Assembly: GCA_014879735.1 (NCBI GenBank)
Contig: JACSRN010000051.1
Span: 1-53,050 of the forward strand
Reading direction: 5' to 3'
Source of the DNA: Paracoccaceae bacterium
GTDB lineage: Bacteria; Pseudomonadota; Alphaproteobacteria; Rhodobacterales; Rhodobacteraceae
DNA length: 53,050 bases
The notes beneath the pieces are model-generated. The model did no database searches and was not told the origin of the DNA. It worked only from the letters and a program-made list of their open reading frames with translations. Positions 35,889 through 45,064 of the stretch are shown piece by piece (positions within the stretch are counted from its first letter, which is position 1; every line of letters begins with the position of its first letter). A program made the translations under genes and the position numbers.

Positions 35889-36704
35889 ATGACTCGCATC
35901 CCCGCCCTTGTCTTTGCCGCATTGTTGTCTGCGTCGCTGGAGCCTGTGCCGCAGGCCCGGGCCACCACGCAGGATGATGTGCTGGCCGCGACCGTGCTGA
36001 ACGGCTGGCAGACCGGCGCCGGGCGGCAAATCGCGGCCCTGCAGCTTGACCTTGCACCGGGGTGGAAGACCTATTGGCGCAGCCCCGGCGATGCCGGCAT
36101 TCCGCCCCAGTTCGACTGGTCGGGATCGGAAAACCTGAAGTCGGTGAACCTGCTCTGGCCCGCGCCGGCGGTGTTCAGCACCAACGGCATGCAGAGCATC
36201 GGCTACCACGACCAGCTGATCCTGCCGATCGAGATCGAGGCCAGGGATCCCTCGAAGCCGGTGACGCTGGCGGCCGAGATCGAACTGGGTATCTGTCGCG
36301 ACATCTGCATGCCGGCGACGTTGCGCCTGTCGGCGCTGATCGCGGCACCCGGTGCCCCCGATGCCGCGATCAAGGCGGCCCTGCGCGAGCAGCCGGTGCC
36401 CGGCAATGCGGCAGGCCTGACCGCGATCGCCTGCGAGGTCGAACCCATCGCCGATGGTCTGCGGCTGACGGCGCGGCTGGTGCTGCCCCGGCAGGGTGCC
36501 GCCGAGACGGTGGCCTTCGAGACCGGCGATCCCTCGGTCTGGGTGTCCGAGGCGGTCTCGTCGCGCAAGGGGGGCGAACTGATCGCCATGACCGAACTGG
36601 TCCCGCCTTCCGGCCAGCCCTTCGTGCTTGACCGTTCCGGCGTGACGCTGACCGTGATCTCCGATGCCGGTGCGGTCGAAATCTCCGGCTGCCCCGCGCC
36701 CTGA
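35889..36704 (+). CDS. DsbD alpha-domain-like periplasmic protein
   Basis: 271 residues from ATG 35889, with a signal peptide (cleavage near residue 26, QARA-TTQ). The mature protein is beta-rich and contains a CRDIC pair (LGICRDICMPATLRL), which matches the N-terminal alpha domain of DsbD that receives reducing power and passes it to periplasmic partners. The membrane and thioredoxin parts of DsbD are absent, so it is a stand-alone thiol-oxidoreductase domain. Partners are unknown. The redox role is inferred from the motif. A triple ATCCGCT repeat follows. Confidence 0.85.
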   Translation: MTRIPALVFAALLSASLEPVPQARATTQDDVLAATVLNGWQTGAGRQIAALQLDLAPGWKTYWRSPGDAGIPPQFDWSGSENLKSVNLLWPAPAVFSTNGMQSIGYHDQLILPIEIEARDPSKPVTLAAEIELGICRDICMPATLRLSALIAAPGAPDAAIKAALREQPVPGNAAGLTAIACEVEPIADGLRLTARLVLPRQGAAETVAFETGDPSVWVSEAVSSRKGGELIAMTELVPPSGQPFVLDRSGVTLTVISDAGAVEISGCPAP

Positions 36705-36708
36705 GACC

Positions 36709-36729
36709 ATCCGCTATCCGCTATCCGCT
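36709..36729. repeat. three tandem copies of ATCCGCT
   Basis: Three perfect seven-base copies lie directly after the stop of the DsbD-alpha-like gene, in a 168-base gap before the next ribosome site. They may vary in number between strains by replication slippage. Confidence 0.8.
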
Positions 36730-36872
36730 TTGCCGTGCGTCGCAACCCGGGGGGATGCGCCGTTGCGACCGTGCTGCCGTGCGCGGTTTTTTGCCCCGAA
36801 AACAAGGCGGCTGTCACTTTTCTTTCCCGAAAGAGCGGCTATGAGTGCGCGCAAGCGGACAGGAGCATGCGC

Positions 36873-37415
36873 ATGACCTCAAGACCCGGGATCGAACGTG
36901 GATTCGAGCGAATCCTTTTCGCAAGCCGCTGGCTGATGGCCCCGATGTATCTGGGCCTTGTCGCCGGCCTGGGCATGCTGGTCTTCATCTTCCTCCGCGA
37001 CCTTGGCTATTATCTGCCAAAGCTGTTGGCGATGAAGTCGGACGACGCCATCCTTGTCGCGCTGACATTGATCGACCTGACGCTGGCGGCAAACCTGGTG
37101 CTGATCGTGATGTTCTCGGGGTATGAGAATTTCGTCTCGAAATTCGATTTCGACGCCGGGGAAGAACGACTGAACTGGATGGGCAAAGTCGATTTCGGCG
37201 GGCTGAAGATGAAGCTGATCGCCTCGATCGTGGCGATCTCGGGGATCCACCTGCTGAAACGCTTCATGGAAATCCGCGATATCGACGGCGCCACCGCCTT
37301 TGGCGCGACAGAGCTGAAATGGCTGGTGATCATCCACCTGACCTTCGTGGTCTCTGGCGTGCTGATGGCGCTGATGGACTGGTTGCAGGCCAAGTCCTAT
37401 ATCAGCAAGAAATAG
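36873..37415 (+). CDS. TIGR00645 family membrane protein (UPF0114, YqhA-like)
   Basis: 180 residues. ATG 36873 gives a seven-base gap to GGAG, better than the ATG two codons upstream. Four probable membrane helices: about 21-47 (LMAPMYLGLVAGLGMLVFIF), 60-82, 110-125 and 140-168. The sequence ERILFASRWLMAPMYLGL and GYENFVSKFD are family signatures. The protein is an inner-membrane protein of unknown function. The context offers no clear partner; it precedes hisC with a 65-base gap. Confidence 0.9.
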   Translation: MTSRPGIERGFERILFASRWLMAPMYLGLVAGLGMLVFIFLRDLGYYLPKLLAMKSDDAILVALTLIDLTLAANLVLIVMFSGYENFVSKFDFDAGEERLNWMGKVDFGGLKMKLIASIVAISGIHLLKRFMEIRDIDGATAFGATELKWLVIIHLTFVVSGVLMALMDWLQAKSYISKK

Positions 37416-37480
37416 GGCAAGCAGGATCTGGCCTTGGGGACCACCGCCGGCTAGAAGGCGCTCTACACTAGGAGACCCCC

Positions 37481-38566
37481 ATGTCCGACGCGATCCGTCC
37501 CCAGCCCGGGATACTCGACATCGCCCTTTATCAGGGCGGCAAGACGCAGATCGCGGGCGTCGCGAATGCCGTGAAGCTGTCGTCGAACGAAAACCCCTTC
37601 GGGCCGCCCGACCGCGCGAAAGAGGCCTATCTGCGCGCGGTCCACAGCCTGCACCGCTACCCCTCTACCGACCATGCCGAACTGCGCGAGGCGATTGCCG
37701 AGGTGCACGGGCTGGATCCGGATCGGGTGATCTGCGGCGTGGGTTCGGACGAGATCCTGCAATTGATCGCGCAGGCCTATGCCGGTCCGCGCGACGAGGT
37801 GATTTTCACCGAGCACGGTTTTCTGATGTACCGCATCTGTGCCCTGGCCGCGGGTGCGACGCCGGTGCAGGTGGCCGAGCGTGAGCGGGTGACGGATGTC
37901 GACGCGATCCTGCGCGCCTGCAACACCCGGACGAGGATCGTCTTCGTCGCCAATCCGAACAATCCGACCGGCACGATGATCGCCCCGGCCGAGGTGGCGC
38001 GGCTGGCGGCCGGGCTGCCGCGTCAGGCGATTCTGGTGCTGGATGGCGCCTATGCCGAATATGTCGAAGGGTTCGATGCCGGCCTGGCACTGATCGAGGA
38101 CCGCACCAATGTGGTGATGACGCGCACCTTCTCCAAGATCTACGGCCTGGGCGGGCTGCGCATCGGCTGGGGTTACGGACCGCAAGCCATCATCGATGTG
38201 CTGAACCGCGTCCGCCAGCCCTTCAACCTGTCCACTGCGCAGATCGATACCGCCATCGCCGCAGTGCGCGATCAGGACTGGGTGGCGAAATGCCGGGCGG
38301 AAAATTCCCGGATGCGCGCCTGGCTTGCCGGTGCGCTGGCGGAAATGGGCGTGCCGTCCGATGTCTCTGCCGCCAATTTTATCCTCGCCCGCTTTGCCAG
38401 CGCCGACGAGGCCGAGGCCTGCGACGCCTTCCTGCAGTCGCAGGGGCTGATCGTGCGGCGCGTGGCGGGCTATAACCTGCCGCATTGCCTGCGCATCACC
38501 GTAGGGGACGAGGCCTCGTGCCGCCGCGTCGCCCATGCGGTCGCGCAGTTCAAGGGCGCGCGTTAG
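37481..38566 (+). CDS. hisC: histidinol-phosphate aminotransferase (class I/II aminotransferase)
   Basis: 361 residues from ATG 37481 with AGGAG upstream. It is a PLP-dependent type I aminotransferase that converts imidazole acetol phosphate to histidinol phosphate; in this context it may also transaminate aromatic keto acids such as prephenate. Signatures: NENPFGPP near the N-terminus, [21 protein letters not shown], and the PLP-binding Lys219 in [17 protein letters not shown]. It precedes tyrC by nine bases, so HisC probably works with aromatic biosynthesis too. This HisC-TyrC pairing is known in alphaproteobacteria. Confidence 0.94.
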   Translation: MSDAIRPQPGILDIALYQGGKTQIAGVANAVKLSSNENPFGPPDRAKEAYLRAVHSLHRYPSTDHAELREAIAEVHGLDPDRVICGVGSDEILQLIAQAYAGPRDEVIFTEHGFLMYRICALAAGATPVQVAERERVTDVDAILRACNTRTRIVFVANPNNPTGTMIAPAEVARLAAGLPRQAILVLDGAYAEYVEGFDAGLALIEDRTNVVMTRTFSKIYGLGGLRIGWGYGPQAIIDVLNRVRQPFNLSTAQIDTAIAAVRDQDWVAKCRAENSRMRAWLAGALAEMGVPSDVSAANFILARFASADEAEACDAFLQSQGLIVRRVAGYNLPHCLRITVGDEASCRRVAHAVAQFKGAR

Positions 38567-38575
38567 GAGGCGGGA

Positions 38576-39517
38576 ATGGCCGTGATCTACAACCGGGTGG
38601 CGCTGATCGGCCTGGGGCTGATCGCCGGGTCGATGGCGCATGCCATGCGCGCGGCGGGGCTGGCCGGAGAGATCGTGGGCTATGCCCGTTCGGCCGAAAC
38701 TCGGGCCATTGCGCGCGATCTGTTCTGCGACCGTGTGACCGAAACCGCGGCCGAGGCCGTGGTGGGTGCGGATCTGGTGGTCCTGGCGGTGCCGGTGGGC
38801 GTCATGGGCGAGATCGCGGCCGAGATCGCCCCGCATCTGGCGCCGGGCGCGACGGTCACGGATGTGGGGTCGGTCAAGGGCGCGGTGGTCGAGGCGGTCG
38901 GGCCGCATCTGCCCGCAGGGGTGCATTTCATTCCGGGCCATCCGATGGCCGGCACCGAATATTCCGGCCCCCGGTCGGGCTTTGCGACGCTGTTTCAGAA
39001 CCGCTGGTGGCTGCTGACCCCGCCGGAAGATACCGACCCTGCGGCGCTGGCGCGCCTGCGCGAGCTGGTCGAAAGCCTTGGCGCGCGGGTCGATACGATG
39101 GATGTGGCGCATCACGATCTGGTGGTGGCCGTGGTCAGCCATGTGCCCCATGCCATCGCCTATACGATGGTGGGCGTGGCCGACCACATGCGCAGGGTGT
39201 CGCAATCCGAGATCATCAAGTATTCCGCCGCGGGCTTTCGCGATTTCACCCGGATCGCGGCCAGCGATCCGGTGATGTGGCGCGACGTGTTCCTGAGCAA
39301 CCGGGAAGCTGTGCTCGATATCCTCGGCCGCTTTGCCGAGGAACTGTTCGTCCTGCAGCGGGCAATCCGCATGGGCGATGGTGAGCATCTTCACGCCTAT
39401 TTCAGCCGCACCCGCGCGATCCGCCGTGGCATCATCGAGGCTGGGCAGGATACTTCTGCTCCTGACTTCGGCCGTTCGGTCGATCAGGCGGCAGGGGCCT
39501 CGGGGAATGTTCGCTAG
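38576..39517 (+). CDS. tyrC: prephenate/arogenate dehydrogenase
   Basis: 313 residues from ATG 38576 with AGGAGG upstream. TyrA-family NAD(P)-dependent oxidative decarboxylase in tyrosine synthesis (prephenate to 4-hydroxyphenylpyruvate, or arogenate to tyrosine). Rossmann motif GLGLIAGS (12-19), DVGSVKGAVV, the catalytic His in FIPGHPMAGTEYSGP, and the helical C-terminal region SHVPHAIAYTMVG. Without an ACT domain it is the short alphaproteobacterial form. Its 3' end overlaps the extensin-like gene by 11 bases. Confidence 0.94.
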   Translation: MAVIYNRVALIGLGLIAGSMAHAMRAAGLAGEIVGYARSAETRAIARDLFCDRVTETAAEAVVGADLVVLAVPVGVMGEIAAEIAPHLAPGATVTDVGSVKGAVVEAVGPHLPAGVHFIPGHPMAGTEYSGPRSGFATLFQNRWWLLTPPEDTDPAALARLRELVESLGARVDTMDVAHHDLVVAVVSHVPHAIAYTMVGVADHMRRVSQSEIIKYSAAGFRDFTRIAASDPVMWRDVFLSNREAVLDILGRFAEELFVLQRAIRMGDGEHLHAYFSRTRAIRRGIIEAGQDTSAPDFGRSVDQAAGASGNVR

Positions 39518-40403
39518 ACTGGTTGTTGCGCTTTGTCTCGCCGCGCTGCCTGTCAGGGCGGACGAGATTGCGCGCTCGCCCCTGCCGCCGCGCAATCCGG
39601 CCTATCTGCCGGCGATCCCGTCGCCCGGGATCGAGGGCGATGCCGGCCTGCCGCTGGCCGCCGATCCGTCGCGGCCCACCGCCGCAGCCCCGACGCCGCG
39701 CCCACGCGCGCGCCCCGCCGCGCTGGCGACGACGGCGGTGGTGGCTGCGCCGGCGCCCGCGGCGGGTGCCGCCGACATGACCTCGCTGCGTCCGAAGCCG
39801 CGGCCCGCCGGGCTGGCCACCGCATCGGCGCCGACGGCAGCCGCCAGCGAAGCCACCCCGAAAGAGAAGAAGGGCAAGAAGAAGAAGGAAAAGACCTCGG
39901 CCAGGGGATCAGTCTGCGGGGTGAACACCGTCAAGGGCGAGAAGATTGCCGCGATTCCGGCCAAGGTGAAGGGGTGCGGGTTGAAGAACGGGGTGCGCGT
40001 CACCTCGGTTTCCGGCGTGCGCATCAGCCCGGCGATCACCGTGGATTGTGCGACCGCAACCGCGCTGGATCGCTGGATCGGCGGCGCGGTGCAGCCGGCC
40101 TATGGCGGCAAGGTGGTCGAGGTCCGCATCGCCGCCCATTATATCTGCCGCACCCGCAACAACCGGAAGGGCGCGAAGATCAGCGAGCATGGCCGCGGCA
40201 AGGCGGTGGATATCGCGGGATTCGTGCTGAGCAACGGCAAGACCGTCTCTGTTCTGGGCAATTACGACAAGACATTGCGCAAGGTGCACAAGCAGGCCTG
40301 CGGGCCGTTCGGCACGACGCTGGGTCCGGGATCGGACGGCTTTCACGAGGATCACCTGCATCTCGACACCGCCGCGCATCGCTCTGGCAGCTACTGCCGC
40401 TGA
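39507..40403 (+). CDS. extensin-like family protein (periplasmic)
   Basis: 298 residues from ATG 39507, within the last codons of tyrC. A signal peptide (about 1-18, MFARLVVALCLAALPVRA) is followed by a low-complexity Pro/Ala/Arg region (about 25-115) with PRPRARPAALA and a lysine tract (KEKKGKKKKEK). The C-terminal 170 residues form the extensin-like domain (PF06904): TVDCATATALDRWI, KISEHGRGKAVDIAGF, and the end DHLHLDTAAHRSGSYC. The HGRGKAVD and DHLH parts resemble metal ligands of the peptidase-like D-Ala-D-Ala fold. The role is unknown, probably cell envelope. Confidence 0.88.
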   Translation: MFARLVVALCLAALPVRADEIARSPLPPRNPAYLPAIPSPGIEGDAGLPLAADPSRPTAAAPTPRPRARPAALATTAVVAAPAPAAGAADMTSLRPKPRPAGLATASAPTAAASEATPKEKKGKKKKEKTSARGSVCGVNTVKGEKIAAIPAKVKGCGLKNGVRVTSVSGVRISPAITVDCATATALDRWIGGAVQPAYGGKVVEVRIAAHYICRTRNNRKGAKISEHGRGKAVDIAGFVLSNGKTVSVLGNYDKTLRKVHKQACGPFGTTLGPGSDGFHEDHLHLDTAAHRSGSYCR

Positions 40404-40404
40404 A

Positions 40405-40438
40405 GGGCGGCGGCCGGCAATACACCGGGCCGCCGCCC
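40405..40438. other. perfect 11-base inverted repeat between convergent genes
   Basis: Arms GGGCGGCGGCC (40405-40415) and GGCCGCCGCCC (40428-40438) enclose 12 bases directly after the extensin-like stop. It may end transcription from either side but has no T-tract. Confidence 0.45.
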
Positions 40439-40525
40439 CGGTCGGCCCTGGCCCGGGACAGGCGGCGCAGAGGGGCAGGCGGACAGCGAAAGTCGGGCGG
40501 GCCCGGCTGCGTGCGGCCGGCGGGA

Positions 40526-41545
40526 TCAGCCGGGTGGCGCCAGCACCAGCCGCGGTGCGGGGCCCAGCGGCAGCGGGCCAAGGCTCATCTGGCCATCGCG
40601 CAGCACAAGCGGCAGTTTCAGGATCTCGCCTCCCGCTGCGCCGGCCTTCAGCATGCCGGCGACCGTGGGCGCGATTTCGGCGCGCACCGCCCCGCTGGCC
40701 ACAAGAATCGCCGGCAGCCGGTCCCAGCCGGTGATCTGCGCCTCGATCCGCCCGGCGGCCAGGCCCTGGGCATCGGCCGAAACCTCTCCGCTTGCCGTCA
40801 CGCGCAACGGGCCCCAGACGAGTTGCAGGTCGTTGATCCGCAGCCCCGACAATTGCGGCCGTGTCTCGCCCAGATGGCGGTCCAGCCCGGCCGTCAGCGT
40901 CAGCGCAAGATCGGCGCGCAGTCGGTCGATCAGGACCGGCAGGTCGGGCGGCGGCAGATCGGGCAGCCGCATCGCCGCCAGGGCTGCCGTCAGCGCCGGA
41001 TCGGGCGCAAGCGAGGTCGCCTCCAGCCCGAATTCATAGCCGCCCGCCCGCGCCGGATCGGCCCGCAGCGCCAGCGCCAGCGATGCGGCGCCGACCGTCC
41101 AGCCCGCATCCGATGTCAGATGCAGCGCATTGCCCACCAGCCGCGCTTCGGCCAGCGGCAGGTCGGTCGAGGGCAGGGCGCGCAGGCTGGCCATCTCGTT
41201 CGTGCCGGTCAGCGTCAGCCGCTGGTCCGGCAGGGCAAACTCCTGCGTGCCGGGGAACGCCGCGATGATGTGCCAGGGTTTCCAGGTCATGGCAAAGATC
41301 TGCAGGCGTGGCGCCTGCCAGCCGATCTTTCGCGCCGGATCGGCAAGGTCCAGCCCCTCGACCGTCAGATCGAAGCGGTTGGGGAAGCCCTTTACATAAA
41401 GGGCTGTCTTTCCGGCGCGCATCCCTTTGGCGGACAGGCGCTGGAACGCCGCCTCTGCCTCGCGCTCGATCAGCGACGACCCCACGAACCAGTAGCCGCA
41501 CCACAGCGCAAGCGCGACGGCGACCAACACCAGCAATCCGCGCAT
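40526..41545 (-). CDS. DUF2125 domain-containing protein
   Basis: 339 residues from ATG 41545 behind AGGAAAAGGGGG. An N-terminal anchor or signal segment (about 2-20, GLLVLVAVALALWCGYWF) starts a long beta-strand-rich protein with repeats such as TLTGTNEMASLRALP. DUF2125 proteins are found in alphaproteobacteria and look like periplasmic, inner-membrane-attached proteins of the AsmA-like beta type. Function is unknown. The gene is divergent from chaC with a 61-base gap between starts. Confidence 0.87.
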   Translation of the reverse strand: MRGLLVLVAVALALWCGYWFVGSSLIEREAEAAFQRLSAKGMRAGKTALYVKGFPNRFDLTVEGLDLADPARKIGWQAPRLQIFAMTWKPWHIIAAFPGTQEFALPDQRLTLTGTNEMASLRALPSTDLPLAEARLVGNALHLTSDAGWTVGAASLALALRADPARAGGYEFGLEATSLAPDPALTAALAAMRLPDLPPPDLPVLIDRLRADLALTLTAGLDRHLGETRPQLSGLRINDLQLVWGPLRVTASGEVSADAQGLAAGRIEAQITGWDRLPAILVASGAVRAEIAPTVAGMLKAGAAGGEILKLPLVLRDGQMSLGPLPLGPAPRLVLAPPG

Positions 41546-41606
41546 CGCGCCCCCTTTTCCTGACAGCGCGTCCCGTTCTACAGGGAGAGAAACAGGAGGG
41601 CTACCC

Positions 41607-42158
41607 ATGGACGGCACGCTTTGGGTCTTCGGCTATGGTTCGCTGATCTGGAATCCGGAATTTCCGGTGGCCGAGCGCCGGCTTGCCCGTGCCCCCGGCT
41701 GGCGACGCAGCTTCTGCATGCGCTCGATCCATCACCGCGGCACCGAGCAGGATCCCGGTCTTGTCCTTGCGCTTGACCGTGAGGCCGGCGCGCATTGCGA
41801 CGGAGTGGCCTTCCGCGTCGCGCCGGGCGCCGAGGCGCAGACGCTGGCCGAACTGCGGGCGCGCGAACTCATCTCGTCGGCCTATCTGGAAACCACCCTG
41901 CCGCTGGAGACCGCGGCGGGCGGGCTGGATGCGCTGGCCTATGTGATCGACCCGGTGCACGTGCAGTATTGCGGCGGCCTGTCGCTGGAGGAACAGGCGG
42001 CGATCATCGCCCGGGCCGCCGGTGGCCGCGGCGCGAACCGCGATTACCTCTGGTCGACCACGGCGCATCTGGAGGATCTCGGCATTGCCGATCCCGAACT
42101 GGCGTGGCTTTCAGAGCGCGTTCGCGCGCTGTGCCGCGGGGATGCGGCCACGATTTGA
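41607..42158 (+). CDS. gamma-glutamylcyclotransferase (ChaC-type)
   Basis: 183 residues from ATG 41607 behind ACAGGAGGG. ChaC-family enzymes cleave glutathione to 5-oxoproline and Cys-Gly. The family entry motif FGYGSLIWNP (8-17) binds the gamma-glutamyl group, and RARELISSAYLE (about 84-95) supplies the probable catalytic Glu (Glu87). The size is normal for a bacterial ChaC-like protein. Whether the substrate is glutathione or another gamma-glutamyl amine is not settled here. It lies 61 bases before the MotA-like gene. Confidence 0.88.
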   Translation: MDGTLWVFGYGSLIWNPEFPVAERRLARAPGWRRSFCMRSIHHRGTEQDPGLVLALDREAGAHCDGVAFRVAPGAEAQTLAELRARELISSAYLETTLPLETAAGGLDALAYVIDPVHVQYCGGLSLEEQAAIIARAAGGRGANRDYLWSTTAHLEDLGIADPELAWLSERVRALCRGDAATI

Positions 42159-42219
42159 TTTGGCAGGCCGGACCAACCTGTTAGACTTCACCGAAGAACA
42201 GCAAACGGGCAGCCCCTTC

Positions 42220-43410
42220 ATGCAGAGACCCGACCCCGCGCCGGGCACGACATTCAGCCAGCCGGTCCGCGCCATCACCACCATGCTCGTCGTCTGCGTG
42301 CTGGTGGGGGTGGGGGCGTGGATGATCCACAGCCAGATCGCCAGCATCCTGCGCACCAACCCGCTGCTGAACGGGCTGATCGCTTTCGTCTTCATTCTGG
42401 GCGTGATGACCTGCTTCTGGCAGGTCTGGATCCTTGCGCAATCGGTCAGCTGGATCGAACGCTTCGTCAGCCGGGTGCCGGGGGCCGAGAATGACCGGCC
42501 GCCGCTGTTGCTGGCACCCCTGGCCTCGCTTTTGAAATCGCGGGGACGGTCGACCTCGTCGATCTCGTCCTCGTCGGGCCGCTCCATCCTCGATTCTGTT
42601 GCGCAGCGGATCGACGAGGCGCGCGACATCACCCGCTATCTGATCAACCTGCTGGTATTCCTTGGCCTTCTCGGCACGTTCTGGGGCCTTGCGACCACCG
42701 TGCCCGCCGTGGTCGAGACGATCCGCAACCTGGCGCCCGACGCCAATGAAAGCGGGCTCGACGTGTTCGGCCGGCTGATGAGCGGCCTGGAAGGCCAGCT
42801 TGGCGGCATGGGGACAGCCTTCTCGTCCTCGCTGATGGGATTGGCCGGATCGCTGGTGATCGGCCTGCTGGAACTGTTCGCCGGCCACGGCCAGAACCGC
42901 TTTTACCGCGAACTCGAGGAATGGCTGTCCTCGATCACCCGCATCGGGCTGACCGACGAGGGCAGCGGCGAGGAATCGGCCATCGTTCATGTGCTGGACC
43001 ATATGGCCGGCCAGATGGAAAGCCTGCAGACGCTGTACACCCAGGCCGATGTCGCGCGTTCCGTCATGGAAGACCGGGTGAACGACCTTGCCGCGGCGGT
43101 CGACCGGCTGGCGGCGCAGCTGGAACGCGGCGCTGCCAGCGGCGTCGAGGCCAGTGCTGCCATGGTTCGCGTGGCCGACGGGCAGGACCGGATGATCGCC
43201 ACGCTGAGCGGCAGCCTGGCCGAGGGCGTCGGCGGCGTTGATGCCGAAAGCCGGATGCGCCTGCGTTCGATCGACGTACAGCTTCTGCGCATCCTCGAAG
43301 AGATCAGCGCCGGCCGGCAGGAGACCACCGCCGATCTGCGCGGCGATCTGGCGGGGCTGACGGCGGCGATCCGGGCCCTGTCGCGCACCACCGTCGCGCC
43401 GGGGCGCTAG
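42220..43410 (+). CDS. MotA/TolQ/ExbB-type proton channel protein with extended cytoplasmic tail
   Basis: 396 residues from ATG 42220 (MQRPDPAPGTTF). Four membrane helices at about 21-36, 53-72, 141-160 (LINLLVFLGLLGTFWGLATT) and 197-220. The last two carry the MotA/TolQ/ExbB signature. After the last helix about 175 residues of predicted amphipathic helix (VEDRVNDLAAAVDRLAAQLE) extend into the cytoplasm, much longer than in TolQ. This makes it resemble a stator A-subunit of 5:2 rotary motors. It is three bases upstream of a MotB/OmpA-like partner, so the two are co-translated. The energy source is presumably protons. Biological task unknown. Confidence 0.85.
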   Translation: MQRPDPAPGTTFSQPVRAITTMLVVCVLVGVGAWMIHSQIASILRTNPLLNGLIAFVFILGVMTCFWQVWILAQSVSWIERFVSRVPGAENDRPPLLLAPLASLLKSRGRSTSSISSSSGRSILDSVAQRIDEARDITRYLINLLVFLGLLGTFWGLATTVPAVVETIRNLAPDANESGLDVFGRLMSGLEGQLGGMGTAFSSSLMGLAGSLVIGLLELFAGHGQNRFYRELEEWLSSITRIGLTDEGSGEESAIVHVLDHMAGQMESLQTLYTQADVARSVMEDRVNDLAAAVDRLAAQLERGAASGVEASAAMVRVADGQDRMIATLSGSLAEGVGGVDAESRMRLRSIDVQLLRILEEISAGRQETTADLRGDLAGLTAAIRALSRTTVAPGR

Positions 43411-43413
43411 GCC

Positions 43414-45063
43414 ATGGCGCTGTCCCGCACCCGGCGCGAATCGAATCTGATCTGGCCCGGATTCGTCGATGCGGTGACAACCCTTCTGATGGTGCTGATG
43501 TTCGTCCTGACCATCTTCACCCTGATGCAGTCGGTGCTGCGCGACGAATTGACCACCCAGGGCAACGAGCTGACCGCGCTGAACAGCCAGGTTGCCGCGC
43601 TGTCTGCGGCGTTGGGCCTGGAACGCCGCAAGGTCTCTGACCTGGAGGGGCAGGTGGGCGAGCTCGAGACCTCGCTGACGACGGCTCTGACCCGCGGGCA
43701 GGAGCAGGATGCGCTGATCGCCGGTCTGCGCGGCGACCTGGCGGCGAAACAGGGCGAATTGTCCGAAGCGGCGGCGAAGATCACCGCCTTCGAGGCGCAG
43801 GTCGCGGCGCTGATCGGCGAGCGCGATACGGCGCTGGAAGGCCTGGCGCTGATGACGGGCGAGCGGGACAAGGCCGAGGCCGAAGCGAAGGGGCTTGCCG
43901 CATCGGTTGCCGATCTCGAGGCGGCCAAGGCAAGGCTGATCACCGAACAGGAGGCGATGCAGATCGCACTGGCCAAGGCCCGCGACGAGATCGACGCTTC
44001 GGCCGAGGCGGCCCGGCTTGCTGCGGCCCGTCGCGAGGCGCTGGAGGCGCTTCTGGCCGATCTGCGCGCCAGATCCGAGGCGGATGCCGCCGCGGTCGAG
44101 ACCGCGAAGACGGCGATTTCCGAGGCAGAGGCGATGCGGCTGGCCGATGCCGCGGCGCTGGAGGCGCTGCGCGAAAAGCTGGAGGGTGCCGAAACCGAAC
44201 TGACGGCGATGACCCTTGCGCTGGAGGCCGAGCGGCGCCGGGCGGAAGAGACGCTGACGTTGCTGGCCGCTGCGCGCGCCGCGGGCGAGACTTCGGCGAC
44301 GCAGAAGGACGCGGCCCTTGCCGCAGCCGAGGCGAAGCTGGGCGAGGAGCAGCAGAAATCGCTGGCTGCCGCGCGGCAGGTGGAACTGCTCAACCAGCAG
44401 ATGGCGGCGCTGCGGACCGAGCTTGCCACCCTGCAGGCCGTTCTGGGCGAGGTCGAGGAACGCCGTGTCGAAGCCCAGATGCAGGTCGAATCTCTGGGCC
44501 AGGATCTGAATGCCGCGCTGGCGCAGGTGGCCGCCGAACAGCGGGCCAGGGCCGAGTTGGAAGAGGCGGAGCGCAGGCGCCTGGAGGGCGAGAATGCCGA
44601 TCTGGCGAAGTTCCGGTCGGAATTCTTCGGGCAGTTGTCGCGGCTGCTGGCCGGGCGCGAGGGCGTGCGGGTGGTGGGCGACCGTTTCGTCTTTTCATCA
44701 GAGGTGCTGTTCGAGCCCGGCGCGGCCGACCTTGCCCCCGAGGGCAAGGCGCAGATCGCCGGCGTGGTGAAGATCCTGAACGACATCCGCTCCGAAATTC
44801 CGCCGGGGGTCGACTGGATCATCCGGGTCGATGGCCATACCGACAATGTGCCGCTGTCGCCGGGTGCCGCCTTCCGCGACAACTGGGAACTCAGCCAGGC
44901 CCGCGCCCTGTCGGTGGTGCGCTACATGCAGGACGACCTCGGCTTTCCGCCCGACCGGCTGGCCGCCACCGGCTTCGGACAGTACCGCCCGGTTGCCGAG
45001 GGCGATAGCGCCGCGGCGCGGGCGCAGAACCGCCGCATCGAACTGAAGCTGACCGAGCGCTGA
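43414..45063 (+). CDS. MotB/OmpA-type peptidoglycan-binding stator protein with long coiled coil
   Basis: 549 residues from ATG 43414. A single membrane helix (17-39) contains Asp19 (GFVDAVTTLLMVLM), at the place of the proton-carrying Asp of MotB, TolR and ExbD. A coiled coil of about 360 residues follows (about 42-405), rich in Ala/Glu/Leu heptads. The C-terminal OmpA-like domain (about 425-549) has the peptidoglycan-binding pattern VDGHTDNVPLS and NWELSQARALSVVRYM with GFGQYRP. The coiled coil would reach far across the periplasm. It pairs with the MotA-like gene (three-base gap). Ordinary MotB proteins lack such a spacer. Confidence 0.85.
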   Translation: MALSRTRRESNLIWPGFVDAVTTLLMVLMFVLTIFTLMQSVLRDELTTQGNELTALNSQVAALSAALGLERRKVSDLEGQVGELETSLTTALTRGQEQDALIAGLRGDLAAKQGELSEAAAKITAFEAQVAALIGERDTALEGLALMTGERDKAEAEAKGLAASVADLEAAKARLITEQEAMQIALAKARDEIDASAEAARLAAARREALEALLADLRARSEADAAAVETAKTAISEAEAMRLADAAALEALREKLEGAETELTAMTLALEAERRRAEETLTLLAAARAAGETSATQKDAALAAAEAKLGEEQQKSLAAARQVELLNQQMAALRTELATLQAVLGEVEERRVEAQMQVESLGQDLNAALAQVAAEQRARAELEEAERRRLEGENADLAKFRSEFFGQLSRLLAGREGVRVVGDRFVFSSEVLFEPGAADLAPEGKAQIAGVVKILNDIRSEIPPGVDWIIRVDGHTDNVPLSPGAAFRDNWELSQARALSVVRYMQDDLGFPPDRLAATGFGQYRPVAEGDSAAARAQNRRIELKLTER

Positions 45064-45064
45064 G

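Noticed and set aside
37463-39595. Long minus-strand frame opposite hisC and tyrC
   Set aside because: Spans two real genes and the gap between them; no protein-like motif.
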